The notes: generated by a model not told the origin, from the sequence alone. A stretch of DNA of 64,000 bases from Adhaeribacter terrigena (GCF_016623615.1 NZ_JAEHFX010000004.1:124001-188000), one strand, 5' to 3'. Shown: positions 47,721 to 56,531, counted from the stretch's first letter. Made by a program: numbers and translations.

Positions 47721-48563
47721 TTACACCGCCGGCTGGCCGATCTTTTCGAAAGCGGGTTTGCTGTGGCGGCCATCGAAGAGGAATTGATTTAGTTTGGAAC
47801 GCAGGTCGGAGGAAGACAGGTTGCGGTACACGGCGCCTTCGTTCACAATACTGATCTGGCCGGTTTCCTCGCTTACTACTAAAATTACGGAATCGGTTAC
47901 TTCGGAAAGACCGATGGCGGCGCGGTGGCGCAGGCCTAAAGAAGCCGGCACATCGTCGCTTTCGGTTACGGGCAGAATGCAGCGCGCGGCTTTAATGCGG
48001 TTGGCGGCAATAATCACGGCACCGTCGTGCAGCGGACTGGTTTTATTAAAGATGGAAAGCAGCAGGCGTTTGGAAATGGCTGCATCCAGGAAATCGCCGG
48101 AATCGGCGTAAAATTGCAATTCGGAACTTTTGGCAAAAACGATCAGGGCACCTGTGTTTTTGCCGGCTAAGCTTTTGGCCGCTTCAATAAACGGCGTCAG
48201 GTTCATGCGGTCGGTGGTTTCTTCTTTGCGCCACGGAAAACCACGGAACAGCTTTTCGTTGTTGAAAGCCGTGGTTTTACCGATCAGGAGCAGGAATTTG
48301 CGGATCTCCTGCTGAAAAAGAATGATGCCCGCAATTACGCCCACGCCCATAAACTGGCCCAGGATAGCAGTCAGCAATTCCATGCCGGCGGCTTTTACGA
48401 TCAGGTAGGTGAGGTAAATGGAAAGGAAACCGACGAAGATCTTCAGGGCAACGCTGCCCGTCATGAGTTTATAAAGCTGATACAATAGTATGGTAACCAG
48501 CAACACATCGAGCACGTCGATCCAGCCGATATCCATAAAACCGATTGTAAACAGCTTTATCAC
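47721..48563 (-). CDS. cdaA: Diadenylate cyclase CdaA
   Basis: A 280-residue membrane-bound enzyme making cyclic di-AMP from two ATP. Three N-terminal membrane helices (about 14-34, 40-58, 66-84) precede the DAC domain. Catalytic motifs are DGA (Asp180-Ala182 in SPLHDGAVII) and RHR (Arg212-Arg214 in LGLRHRAAIGLSE). The start overlaps the folP stop by 4 bp, the common folP-cdaA coupling in Bacteroidota. The alternative start MDIGWIDV (residue 10) is possible. Confidence 0.95.
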   Translation of the reverse strand: MIKLFTIGFMDIGWIDVLDVLLVTILLYQLYKLMTGSVALKIFVGFLSIYLTYLIVKAAGMELLTAILGQFMGVGVIAGIILFQQEIRKFLLLIGKTTAFNNEKLFRGFPWRKEETTDRMNLTPFIEAAKSLAGKNTGALIVFAKSSELQFYADSGDFLDAAISKRLLLSIFNKTSPLHDGAVIIAANRIKAARCILPVTESDDVPASLGLRHRAAIGLSEVTDSVILVVSEETGQISIVNEGAVYRNLSSSDLRSKLNQFLFDGRHSKPAFEKIGQPAV

Positions 48564-49420
48564 GCAGTTTTTGTTTTGGTATATAATTTAACGGTTTGCA
48601 CCGCTTCTTTTACGTCGTGCACCCGCAGTATCTTTGTGCCTTTGGTTAAAGCCAGCATGTTCAGCGCAGTAGTGCCGTTCAAGGCTTCTTCCGGGCCAAT
48701 GCCCAGCGTTTTGTATGTCATCGATTTTCGCGACATACCGGCCAGAACCGGCAGTTCCAGGATCCGGAAAATTTCCAGCTGGTTCAGCACTTCGTAATTC
48801 TGTTCTACCGTTTTGGCAAACCCGAAACCCGGATCGATGATAATATCATTTACGCCTAATTGGCGCAGTGCGTCCACTTTTTCGGCAAAATACCGTAGCA
48901 TTTCCGGCAGCAGCTCGTGGTACTGCGTAAAGGTTTGCATGGTTTGCGGTGTGCCGCGCATATGCATTAAAATGTACGGAACCTGCAGCGCGGCTGTTGT
49001 AGCAAACATCTTGCCATCTATGGTTCCGCCCGAAATATCGTTAATAATGGCAGCGCCGGCTTCTATGGCAGCTTCGGCCACTGCGGCCCGGAACGTATCT
49101 ACTGAAATAACGACATCCGGAAATTCCTGCTTCAGACTTTTTATGGCCGGAACGATACGGTTTTGCTCTTCTTCTTCTGAAATGTCTAACGCGCCGGGAC
49201 GACTGGAATAACCGCCAATGTCTAAGATCGCAGCGCCTTCGGAGAGCAGTTTTTCAGCCCGTTCGAGCACTGTTTTTTCGGAAGTAGTGCGGCTGCCGGC
49301 AAAGAAAGAATCGGGCGTTACGTTCAGGATTCCCATGACTACAGGCTGGTGCAGACTCAGGATTTTTCCCTGGCAGTTGAGCGTAGTTTTAGGAGAAAAA
49401 AATGTATCTTTCGCGTTCAA
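48560..49420 (-). CDS. folP: Dihydropteroate synthase
   Basis: A 286-residue TIM-barrel enzyme joining para-aminobenzoate to hydroxymethyl-dihydropterin diphosphate in folate synthesis, the target of sulfonamides. VMGILNVTPDSFFAGS (about 29-43) and DIGGYSSRPGA (about 72-82) are the two signatures, with VSVDTFRAAVAEAA and IIDPGFGFAKT following. The DUF1599 gene is divergent; the two 5' regions overlap, so their promoters are back to back. Confidence 0.95.
   Translation of the reverse strand: MNAKDTFFSPKTTLNCQGKILSLHQPVVMGILNVTPDSFFAGSRTTSEKTVLERAEKLLSEGAAILDIGGYSSRPGALDISEEEEQNRIVPAIKSLKQEFPDVVISVDTFRAAVAEAAIEAGAAIINDISGGTIDGKMFATTAALQVPYILMHMRGTPQTMQTFTQYHELLPEMLRYFAEKVDALRQLGVNDIIIDPGFGFAKTVEQNYEVLNQLEIFRILELPVLAGMSRKSMTYKTLGIGPEEALNGTTALNMLALTKGTKILRVHDVKEAVQTVKLYTKTKTA
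49404..49411 (+). promoter_or_regulatory. -7-like box of the DUF1599 gene
   Basis: TATCTTTC, one mismatch to TAnnTTTG, inside the first codons of the divergent folP. It rules out the frame opening at 49402 as the true start. Confidence 0.35.
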
Positions 49421-49464
49421 AACCGGTATTTTGGTTCAATTGTTTTAAAAGTAAGATTAAAAAC

Positions 49465-50010
49465 TTGATAAATCAAACCCTTCAGGAATATAATAAGGTA
49501 ATTGCTGTTTGCCGCGATACTTTTGTGAAAAAAACGCAGGATTACGGCACCGCCTGGCGCGTGCTGCGTCTGCCGAGTATCACCGATCAGATCTTCATCA
49601 AAGCCCAGCGCATCCGCTCCATTCAGGAGAAAGGCGTGCAGAAAGTAGACGAAGATATTACCTCGGAATTTGTGGCCATCGTGAATTACTGCGTGATCGC
49701 GCTCATGCAAATGAAGCTGCAAAACGATCCGGAAATGACGCTTTCGGCCGAACGCGTGGAGGAAATGTACAACACCGAAATTGCCGAAACTTTAGCCCTG
49801 CTCGAAAACAAGAACCACGACTACGACGAAGCCTGGCGCGACATGCGGGTAACGTCCATAACGGATATTATCCTGATGAAACTCTACCGCACCAAGCAGA
49901 TAGAAGACAACCAGGGTCAGACTTTAATTTCGGAAGGCGTGGAAGCGAACTACCGGGATATGATTAACTACGCCGTTTTCGTTCTGATCAAGCTGGGGTT
50001 CGGAAATTAG
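49465..50010 (+). CDS. DUF1599 family protein
   Basis: About 181 residues from a TTG at 49465 (then INQTLQEYNKVIAV). An earlier ATG at 49402 overlaps the folP start and is unlikely. The protein is an internal duplication: DTFVKKTQDYGTAWRVLRLPSITDQIFIKAQRI is mirrored by LLENKNHDYDEAWRDMRVTSITDIILMKLYRTK. This is DUF1599, related in layout to nucleotide pyrophosphohydrolase-like helical proteins (inference). Start codon is not certain. Confidence 0.82.
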   Translation: MINQTLQEYNKVIAVCRDTFVKKTQDYGTAWRVLRLPSITDQIFIKAQRIRSIQEKGVQKVDEDITSEFVAIVNYCVIALMQMKLQNDPEMTLSAERVEEMYNTEIAETLALLENKNHDYDEAWRDMRVTSITDIILMKLYRTKQIEDNQGQTLISEGVEANYRDMINYAVFVLIKLGFGN

Positions 50011-50037
50011 TATCTGGTAGCAAATATCTGGTATCTG

Positions 50038-50067
50038 GACTTTTTGAGCCTGAAAGCATAGCGTTTT
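50038..50067 (-). repeat. AACGSTA element, copy 32
   Basis: Plus strand GACTTTTTGAGCCT then GAAAGCATAGCGTTTTC, preceded by a ATCTGGTATCTGG micro-repeat. Confidence 0.85.
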
Positions 50068-50110
50068 CAGCTGGCAATAGAAACGGAAATTAAAAACTAA
50101 CTACTGCCGA

Positions 50111-50152
50111 AGCTCCCCTCCTGGGCAGGAGGGGCTGAGGGTGGTTGAGACT
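50111..50152. repeat. CCCCTCC/GGAGGGG hairpin repeat
   Basis: GCTCCCCTCCTGGGCAGGAG then GGGCTGAGGGTGGTTGAG. The CCCCTCCT and AGGAGGGG arms pair perfectly. A related start (GCTCCCCTCC) occurs at about 8470. This type is widespread in Bacteroidota intergenic regions. Confidence 0.55.
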
Positions 50153-50245
50153 ACAACGGAAGAAACTAAACTAAAAACTACCTGCTCCAAAATTTCCTTC
50201 CTCTTGAATTAAGGGAATGGCCGGGGCGGGGTAAAACAAACGATT

Positions 50246-51337
50246 ATGAAGTGGATAACGCGTTTTTGCTGGATCTTTGTCGGAGTGCTTTTTATTTTTT
50301 CCGGCTTAATCAAGATCAACGACCCGGCGGGTACTGCTATTAAGCTGGAAGAATATTTCGAAGTGTTCGGGCATGATTTCGGTTCGTTTTTCCTGAATTT
50401 CAAACCGATGAGTCTGGTGCTGGCCGTGATTCTGAACGTGCTGGAAATTGTGCTGGGCGTGGCTCTGCTCATGCGCTGGCATTTAAAAACGGTACTGAAT
50501 TTCCTGCTGGCACTCATTGTTTTCTTTACCTTCCTCACCTTCTATTCCGCGTATTTCAACAAAGTAACGGACTGTGGCTGCTTCGGCGATGCCATTAAAC
50601 TCACGCCCTGGGAATCGTTTACCAAAGACATTGTGCTGCTGGTCATGATCGTGATCCTGCTGGCTACCAAACGCTATATTCCGGCGCCGAAAAACTATGC
50701 TGCCGGCGCTTTGGTTACCGGTATGGCTACGGTATTTTCGCTGGCGGTGGGCATGTATGCCATTCTGCACGAGCCGATTATCGATTTCCGGGCCTATAAG
50801 ATCGGCAACAACATTCCGGCGCTCATGAAACCTTCCGAACCGCTCCGCTACAAATACATTATGGAAAAGAACGGCGAAGAAAAGGAATTTGAAGTTTACC
50901 CGACCGATACCACCTGGGTGTACAAACAAATGGTTGCCCTGAACCCGGAAGCCGGCCCGAAGATCACCGATTTCAGTGTGTGGAACGACGAAGGTACGTT
51001 TACCGAAGAAGTTTTCACCGGCAACAAACTGTTGATCCTGGTGCACGCCGTAGAAAAAACCGATAAAGATGCTTATGAGGAAATAAACAAACTGGTTGCC
51101 GGTTTGCAGAACGCACCCGTTAAAACCTGGGCCTTAACTTCCAGCAGCAAACAAGCCTTCGACGTTTTCCGCCACGAACAAAACCTGGCCGTGCCTTTCT
51201 ACTTCACCGATGCTACCGTGCTCAAAACCATGATGCGCTCCAACCCGGGCATTATGCTGTTGAAAGATGGCGTAGTGGTTGGCAAATGGAGTAGAAATGA
51301 TGTGCCAACGGCAGAGGAGATTAAAGCGAAATTGTAA
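50246..51337 (+). CDS. BT_3928-type DoxX/MauE-like membrane protein with thioredoxin-like C-terminus
   Basis: A 363-residue inner membrane protein. N-terminal four-helix MauE/DoxX-like domain (about 1-175) begins MKWITRFCWIFVGVLFIFSGLIKINDPAG and contains the conserved TDCGCFGDAIKLTPWESFTKD loop (about 108-128), the likely redox or binding site. The C-terminal region (about 225-363; TDFSVWNDEG, NKLLILVHAVEK, NPGIMLLKDGVVVGKW) has a thioredoxin-like order without CxxC. Family function is not established; disulfide or methylamine-type electron relay is inference. It follows DUF1599, a common neighbour pair. Confidence 0.88.
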   Translation: MKWITRFCWIFVGVLFIFSGLIKINDPAGTAIKLEEYFEVFGHDFGSFFLNFKPMSLVLAVILNVLEIVLGVALLMRWHLKTVLNFLLALIVFFTFLTFYSAYFNKVTDCGCFGDAIKLTPWESFTKDIVLLVMIVILLATKRYIPAPKNYAAGALVTGMATVFSLAVGMYAILHEPIIDFRAYKIGNNIPALMKPSEPLRYKYIMEKNGEEKEFEVYPTDTTWVYKQMVALNPEAGPKITDFSVWNDEGTFTEEVFTGNKLLILVHAVEKTDKDAYEEINKLVAGLQNAPVKTWALTSSSKQAFDVFRHEQNLAVPFYFTDATVLKTMMRSNPGIMLLKDGVVVGKWSRNDVPTAEEIKAKL

Positions 51338-51340
51338 AGT

Positions 51341-51425
51341 CGTTGTTCGTTGTTCGAAATCTTATAATTCGGTTTTTCCGAATAACGGGTAACGAACAAC
51401 GAACAACGAATAACGAACAACGAAA
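51341..51425. repeat. AACGAACAACG micro-repeat array with inverted arm
   Basis: TCGTTGTTCGTTGTTCG (51339-51355) faces a run of CGAACAACGAACAACGA and ATAACGAACAACGA (about 51391-51423), so it can fold into a long hairpin around TTCGGTTTTTCCGAA. It fills the gap before the ABC permease. Confidence 0.7.
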
Positions 51426-51426
51426 T

Positions 51427-52491
51427 TTGAAAACGGTATCCTTTTTACTTAAAAGACTCGCGCACGGCCTGCTGATCTTGCTGGGCGTGGTGGTAACCGT
51501 TTTCTTTTTGTTCAACGTATTGCCCGGCGATCCGGTAGCCATGCTGGCCGGTCAGCGCTCCGATCTTTCCACCCGCGAAGCCATCACCAAAGAACTGGGG
51601 CTTGATAAACCGCTGCCGGTACAATTGCTTTACTACGTGAACGATATTTCGCCACTTGGTATTCATGCTGCAGATTCGGTTACGCAGGCCAAATACGAAT
51701 ACACCAAAATGCTAGGGTTTCCGGGCGAAAAAGTGCTGGCCTGGAAAACGCCTTACTTGCGCCGTTCCTTTCAAAGTAATAAAAACGTCACCGATATTTT
51801 AGTCGATCATTTTCCCGGAACCCTTTGGCTGGCTGGCGCGGCCATGCTCATCGCTTCGATAGTTGGAATTTTATTTGGCGTTTTTGCCGCCCTGAAGCCG
51901 CATTCTTTCCTCGATCACGCGCTTATTTCCACGTCCATTCTCGGAATTTCGGTGCCCAGTTTTGTAGCCGCTATTCTCATTGCCATGACTTTCGGGTTTT
52001 ACTGGAGCCATTATACGGGCCTGAATTTAACCGGGCAGCTTTTCGAGATTGATCCGTTTGAAGGCCGCCAGCTGGAACTGAAGAACTTGATTTTGCCCGC
52101 TTTTGCCTTGGGCATTCGGCCGCTGGCCATTATCACGCAGCTCACCCGCAGCTCCATGGTAGATGTGCTGAGCCAGGATTATATCCGCACGGCCAAAGCC
52201 AAAGGCCTTTCCAAACGCAGCATCATTCAGAAACACGCCTTAAAAAATGCCCTGAACCCGGTAATTACCGCCGTTTCGGGCTGGCTGGCTTCGCTCATGG
52301 CTGGCGCGTTCTTCATCGAATACATTTTTAACTGGAAAGGCCTGGGTTCGGTAACGCTGCGCGCGGTAGAGAACCTCGATTTTCCGGTGGTAATGGGCGC
52401 AACCTTGTTCATCGCCTTCCTGTTCATTCTCATCAACATCCTCGTCGACCTGCTTTATACGGTGCTCGACCCGCGGGTAAAACTCAGCTAG
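51427..52491 (+). CDS. ABC transporter permease, oligopeptide/dipeptide type (DppB/OppB-like)
   Basis: About 354 residues from the TTG at 51427; the frame upstream runs through micro-repeats and is not credible. Six predicted helices. LLKRLAHGLLILLGVVVTVFFLFNVLPGDP is the DppB-type N-terminus. The EAA-type loop is SQDYIRTAKAKGLSKRSIIQKHALKNALNPVIT (about 255-287). A large periplasmic insert lies at about 50-130. No ATPase, second permease or substrate-binding protein is adjacent, so it is an orphan. Its first codons (LKTVSFLLKR) are AACGSTA-element sequence. Confidence 0.88.
   Translation: MKTVSFLLKRLAHGLLILLGVVVTVFFLFNVLPGDPVAMLAGQRSDLSTREAITKELGLDKPLPVQLLYYVNDISPLGIHAADSVTQAKYEYTKMLGFPGEKVLAWKTPYLRRSFQSNKNVTDILVDHFPGTLWLAGAAMLIASIVGILFGVFAALKPHSFLDHALISTSILGISVPSFVAAILIAMTFGFYWSHYTGLNLTGQLFEIDPFEGRQLELKNLILPAFALGIRPLAIITQLTRSSMVDVLSQDYIRTAKAKGLSKRSIIQKHALKNALNPVITAVSGWLASLMAGAFFIEYIFNWKGLGSVTLRAVENLDFPVVMGATLFIAFLFILINILVDLLYTVLDPRVKLS
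51430..51457 (+). repeat. AACGSTA element, copy 33, in the permease N-terminus
   Basis: AAAACGGTATCCTTTT, TACTT, AAAAGACT. Encodes Lys-Thr-Val-Ser-Phe. Confidence 0.6.
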
Positions 52492-52493
52492 CC

Positions 52494-53024
52494 ATGCACA
52501 TTTATTTAATTGGAATGCCCGGCGCCGGAAAAACAACCCTGGGCCGGAATCTGGCTGCGCAGCTGGGGCGCACTTTCCTGGATCTGGATGAAGCCATAGA
52601 AGAAGCTGCCGGTAAAACCATTCCGCAGATATTCGAAGAAAAAGGCGAAGCTTATTTCCGGGAACTGGAAGCTGAAACGTTAAAAACGGTATCCTTTTCG
52701 GCCGAAAAACTCGTAGTTGCAACCGGCGGCGGCACGCCCTGCTTCCACCAGAATATGGCGTTCATGCATGCACACGGCCTGACAGTTTACCTGAAAGTTT
52801 CGCCGGAAGTATTGGCAGAGCGGCTGCTGGCGTCCGATTTGTCAGCCCGGCCCTTATTAAAAAATAAAACTAAACCACTTGTAATGAAATATTTACGGGA
52901 AACTCTGCGCGAGCGTGCAACTTTTTATGAGCAGGCTGGTATTATTTTTGAGAACCCGTCCGTTCAGCTTACGGCAGGAGCATCGTTGGCGGCATTCATA
53001 AACCGCTACGAAAGTACTGCCTGA
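52494..53024 (+). CDS. aroK: Shikimate kinase
   Basis: A 176-residue P-loop kinase phosphorylating shikimate at O3 in aromatic amino acid synthesis. Walker A GMPGAGKTTLG (7-17), shikimate-binding FLDLDEAIEE and YFRELEAETL, core VVATGGGTPCF (about 78-88), and lid LLASDLSARPLL (about 119-130). It starts 2 bp after the permease stop. An AACGSTA-like stretch encodes KTVSFSAEKL in the variable segment before the GGG motif. Confidence 0.95.
   Translation: MHIYLIGMPGAGKTTLGRNLAAQLGRTFLDLDEAIEEAAGKTIPQIFEEKGEAYFRELEAETLKTVSFSAEKLVVATGGGTPCFHQNMAFMHAHGLTVYLKVSPEVLAERLLASDLSARPLLKNKTKPLVMKYLRETLRERATFYEQAGIIFENPSVQLTAGASLAAFINRYESTA
52683..52711 (+). repeat. AACGSTA element, copy 34, inside aroK
   Basis: AAAACGGTATCCTTTTC, GGCC, GAAAAACT. 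The centre TTTTCGGCCGAAAA is a perfect palindrome. Same frame and peptide start (KTVSF) as in the permease. Confidence 0.7.
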
Positions 53025-53084
53025 AAACAGGAACAGCTCTTTAAATTTTTATTCGCTTAATCTCCAACCTTACCATAAACTACT

Positions 53085-53693
53085 ATGAAACCAAATCATA
53101 AGGGAACCGCCCAGATCTTCGAAAACCCTTATCTGGAACGTCTGACTAAAACGCACATTGCCGTACCTATTTCAATCTTTATTATTATTGCCATTGGCCT
53201 GATCATTTATGGTTTTATGAACGGCTTCCTGAATGTACTTTCGGCGCTGGGTTTGTTTTTAGTTGGCTGGCTTATTTTCTCGCTTATCGAATACATGGCT
53301 CACCGCCACGTATTTCACATGGAAACCGATACGCCTATAAAGAAAAATATTCAGTACACATTTCACGGCAACCACCACGACTACCCGAAAGACAAAGACC
53401 GCCTGGCTATGCCACCGATCGTAAGTTTATTCATCGCTTCGTTCCTGTTCTTTACCTTTAAACTGATCTTTGGCCAGTTTGTATTTGGTATTGTAGCAGG
53501 TTTGCTGTTTGGTTATGCGCTTTATTTGTTCGTGCATTATGCCGTACATGCTTACGCCCCACCCAAAAACTTCCTGAAAACGCTTTGGATCCACCACAGC
53601 ATTCATCACTACAAAGATCCGAACCGCGCTTATGGGGTTTCTTCCCCGCTCTGGGATTGGGTTTTCGGTACCATGCCCGAGCGGAAAAAATAA
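53085..53693 (+). CDS. Fatty acid hydroxylase / sterol desaturase superfamily protein
   Basis: A 202-residue membrane enzyme with a di-iron histidine set: HRHVFH (about 73-78), HGNHHDYPKD (about 94-103), HYAVHAY (about 150-156) and HHSIHHYKDPNRAYGVSSPLWDWVFGT (about 172-198). This matches the fatty acid 2-hydroxylase (FA2H-like) arrangement. Four membrane helices. It probably hydroxylates the acyl chain of sphingolipid-type or sulfonolipid envelope lipids, which Bacteroidota make (inference). Confidence 0.9.
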   Translation: MKPNHKGTAQIFENPYLERLTKTHIAVPISIFIIIAIGLIIYGFMNGFLNVLSALGLFLVGWLIFSLIEYMAHRHVFHMETDTPIKKNIQYTFHGNHHDYPKDKDRLAMPPIVSLFIASFLFFTFKLIFGQFVFGIVAGLLFGYALYLFVHYAVHAYAPPKNFLKTLWIHHSIHHYKDPNRAYGVSSPLWDWVFGTMPERKK

Positions 53694-53713
53694 ATTGCAG
53701 CGCAGGCTGTGTA

Positions 53714-53746
53714 AGGGGAAACTCCATCGGGGTTTCCCCTTTTTCT
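53714..53746 (+). terminator. Terminator of the fatty acid hydroxylase gene
   Basis: AGGGGAAAC pairs with GTTTCCCCT around TCCATCGGG, T run of five then CTTTTTC. Confidence 0.85.
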
Positions 53747-54064
53747 TTTTCTATCAGGATAAAGCTGGCCTTTGCAAGGGCCTTCCGGCAGAAGTAGTTT
53801 GGTATTTTGGTGTATAAAAATTTAAAGAAATTTTCTTTCTGAAGTCATTTGACGGGTAAAAAAAAAAATGAAAGGATTATGCTGTTAGGCTTGGTTTTTC
53901 AGCGGTTAAAAATCTGAACATTAAATCTTTGTCTCTAGAAACTTAACATTATAAATTTTCATTGTCTTTATTGTTAAAATAATAAAATATATTTTGTCTG
54001 TTACATTATTTTTATAAAATTTTAACATAAGTAATTAAAATTATAAAAATTCGAATGATTGCTT

Positions 54065-54072
54065 TAGTTTTG
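54065..54072 (+). promoter_or_regulatory. -7 box of the first T9SS paralogue
   Basis: TAGTTTTG fits TAnnTTTG, 48 nt before the ATG. The same TAGTTTTG box occurs 53 nt before the paralogue at 57082. No clear -33. Confidence 0.4.
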
Positions 54073-54120
54073 TCGTCTCAATTAATGGCTTTAAAATTAA
54101 GTCTGGCACCGTAATTATTC

Positions 54121-56433
54121 ATGAACGCTCCAAGCTCTTTTATTAAACTTGTTGGTAAATCTTTTTTAGTTCTTTCTTTTCTGGCAGGAATTCAGGGAGC
54201 CAAAGCGCAGGTAAATATTTCAAGCCTCAGCCCTTATTCCCAGAATTTCGATGCCTTGCCACAAAGCGGTACTTTTACCGATAATGCCACCCTACCGGGC
54301 TGGTATGTAGCCTTGACCGGCGCAAAAACCATAACCGGCAGCGATGGCAATAATGCTGCAACTGGTATCAGAAGCTTTGGTAATACTGGAGAAACAGATC
54401 GCGCTTTAGGCGGCGTAACTTCTACCACTACGGGCACGATCTCTTATGGCATAAGATTCAAAAATACCACCGGGTCTACCATTAGCCAGCTGATTGTTTC
54501 TTATACCCTAGAAGAATGGCGCGGCCTTAGCTTCTGGAATTTTGCCAACGCATCCATGAATTTCAGCTATCGCAAAAGCGCTTCCGAAACCAGTCTTATA
54601 GCAACTTCGCCGGCCTGGACTACGGTAACGGCTTTAAGCATTTCCGGCTCCGCCAATGGGGGCTGGGCTGCCGGTGCCCTGGATGGAAACGAAAATAAGA
54701 CCATGGTAACGGCCGCCATCCCGGTAAGCCTTGCCAACGGTCAGGAGATAATGCTGCGGTGGCAAAATCCGGCCGTAAACAGCGGCAACTACCTAGCTCT
54801 CGACGATATTTCCGTTACCCCGATTGCCGGTAATACCAATGTGTATTACAATATTTTTGCTACCAGCTGGATCGGCACAGTTACCTTAAATAACATTACG
54901 CAAGTAGCCAACTGGAACACGAGTCCTGATGGTTCGGGAACCTCAGCTGCTTCTTTTTCCAATGGCATCTTTATCTTCGACCCGAAAGGCACTTCATATA
55001 CGTTACCGGCTAACCTGGCAATAGGCACCGGTGCGAAACTGATCGTTACGGGCGCCGGCGAATTAATTGTTCCGAATAATAGCAGCCAGAAACTTACCGG
55101 TTTGGTAGACGTGAACGATAACGCCACTTTAACGCTCGAAAATGCTACCCTGCCCACATTGGGTACGCTGGGCGATCTGAGCACCGTAAACTTTAATAGC
55201 GCCAGCGATATTCCCAACGTAGATTTTGGCAACCTGCAGATCGGCAACGGCAATAAAAAACTGAAAGCCAACACCCGGGTTAAAAAGAAACTGCGGCTGA
55301 ATACCAAATTAGACCTGGATAACTTCGACCTGACTCTAGAAGAAGGCGCTACCATCGATAATGCTTCTGCAGTCAATTACGTAATTGCCAAAGGCAACGG
55401 CCGCCTGAAGTTAAAAGTTAAGAACAACAGCCAGGAAGTGCTTTTCCCGGTAGGTACGGCTACCGAATACCTGCCGGTTACCCTGACGCAAAACAATGCC
55501 GCCACTGCCGACGTTTTCAGTGTGAAAGTGATAGACGGAGTATATGCTAGCTACACCAATAATGTTCCGGTTGGCCAGGCTCTTACCGAAAATGCTTTCG
55601 GGAAAACCTGGATCGTAAACGAAGCAGTAAGTGGCGGCTCTAATTTAACCATCGCCTTTGAAGTAAAAACCACCTTGGTGGGCGGCTTGTTGAACGTGAT
55701 CGGTTCGCTTACCGGCTTCGATGTAAGCCAGGCCAAAATTGTGCATTACGAAAATAACCAGTGGGATTATGCCGCCTCTCTGCCAACTTTATTGTCGGCC
55801 ATAACCGGCGGCTACACACTTACCCGCAGCGGTATTACTTCTTTCTCTCCGTTCAGCATGATGTCTGGCAACCCGCAGCCGCTGCCGGTAGAGTTAGTAA
55901 GCTTTACGGCCAAACGCGCCGAAAACGGTATAGTTTGCCACTGGAAAACTGCCCAGGAACTCAATAACGATTTCTTTACTGTGGAAAGAAGCAACGACGG
56001 GCAAACGTTTTCTGAGATCGGCAAGCTCAAAGGGAAAGGCACCACGTCTCAGGCTTTCACCTATTCCTTCACCGATCTGGCTGCACCAACAGAAATGAGC
56101 TACTACCGCCTGAAGCAAACCGATTTCGATGGCACAACCACTTTTTCTAAAATAGTTGTTGTTTCGGCAGCGGCGACCGCGGCACCCGTTTTTGAGCTTT
56201 ATCCAAACCCATCAGCCGGGCAAGCGGTACTGCAGGTGGCGGCAGCGTTTACCGGCACCGTGCAGGTGAGTATTCTTAATCCGCAGGGCCAGCTGATAAA
56301 AGAACTGGCAATGGAGGCTTCGGCCTTAAAAAACGGCACCGGAATAGATCTTACTTCGGAAGCAAACGGCGTTTATATTCTTAAAATTGTAACCGGAAAT
56401 CAGGTAAGCATGTTGCGAATGGTGAAGCAATAA
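54121..56433 (+). CDS. T9SS-exported secreted protein (paralogue 1)
   Basis: A 770-residue secreted protein. Signal peptide to about residue 30 (GAKAQ). The N-terminal domain (about 32-240) starts YSQNFDALPQSGTFTDNATLPGWYVA and is lectin/jelly-roll-like; the same domain opens the paralogue at 57082. The middle is beta-helix-like with repeated Asn-rich turns (LIVTGAGELIVPNNSSQKL). The C-terminus has PLPVELVSFTAKR, an FN3-like FTVERSNDGQTF domain, and the sorting tail FELYPNPSAGQAVLQV through GVYILKIVTGNQVSMLRMVKQ. Likely cell surface or extracellular; ligand unknown. Confidence 0.9.
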   Translation: MNAPSSFIKLVGKSFLVLSFLAGIQGAKAQVNISSLSPYSQNFDALPQSGTFTDNATLPGWYVALTGAKTITGSDGNNAATGIRSFGNTGETDRALGGVTSTTTGTISYGIRFKNTTGSTISQLIVSYTLEEWRGLSFWNFANASMNFSYRKSASETSLIATSPAWTTVTALSISGSANGGWAAGALDGNENKTMVTAAIPVSLANGQEIMLRWQNPAVNSGNYLALDDISVTPIAGNTNVYYNIFATSWIGTVTLNNITQVANWNTSPDGSGTSAASFSNGIFIFDPKGTSYTLPANLAIGTGAKLIVTGAGELIVPNNSSQKLTGLVDVNDNATLTLENATLPTLGTLGDLSTVNFNSASDIPNVDFGNLQIGNGNKKLKANTRVKKKLRLNTKLDLDNFDLTLEEGATIDNASAVNYVIAKGNGRLKLKVKNNSQEVLFPVGTATEYLPVTLTQNNAATADVFSVKVIDGVYASYTNNVPVGQALTENAFGKTWIVNEAVSGGSNLTIAFEVKTTLVGGLLNVIGSLTGFDVSQAKIVHYENNQWDYAASLPTLLSAITGGYTLTRSGITSFSPFSMMSGNPQPLPVELVSFTAKRAENGIVCHWKTAQELNNDFFTVERSNDGQTFSEIGKLKGKGTTSQAFTYSFTDLAAPTEMSYYRLKQTDFDGTTTFSKIVVVSAAATAAPVFELYPNPSAGQAVLQVAAAFTGTVQVSILNPQGQLIKELAMEASALKNGTGIDLTSEANGVYILKIVTGNQVSMLRMVKQ

Positions 56434-56435
56434 GC

Positions 56436-56465
56436 AAAAACACTATAGGTTTCAGGCCCGAAAGT
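56436..56465 (+). repeat. AACGSTA element, copy 35
   Basis: AAAAACACTATAGGTTTC, AGGCCC, GAAAGTC, 2 nt after the stop of the T9SS gene. Confidence 0.65.
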
Positions 56466-56501
56466 CGGTTTGCTGGCCGCGGCTTCTGAATTTGACGCTT
56501 T

Positions 56502-56531
56502 ACTTTTTACCCTGAAAACGCTACCGTTTTT
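56502..56531 (-). repeat. AACGSTA element, copy 36
   Basis: Plus strand ACTTTTTACCCT then GAAAACGCTACCGTTTTT. Confidence 0.7.

Larger units (their letters stand above)
53694..54120. other. AT-rich intergenic region upstream of the first T9SS paralogue
   Basis: No gene. After the terminator (53714-53746) there are about 370 bp of AT-rich sequence with a TAGTTTTG -7 box near the end (54065-54072). No operator or repeat recognised. Confidence 0.6.

Noticed and set aside
51341-51425. AACGAACAACG array as a replication origin or iteron set
   Set aside because: It is a short low-complexity run next to a permease, without dnaA, rep genes or an AT-rich unwinding region; such micro-repeats are common between genes.
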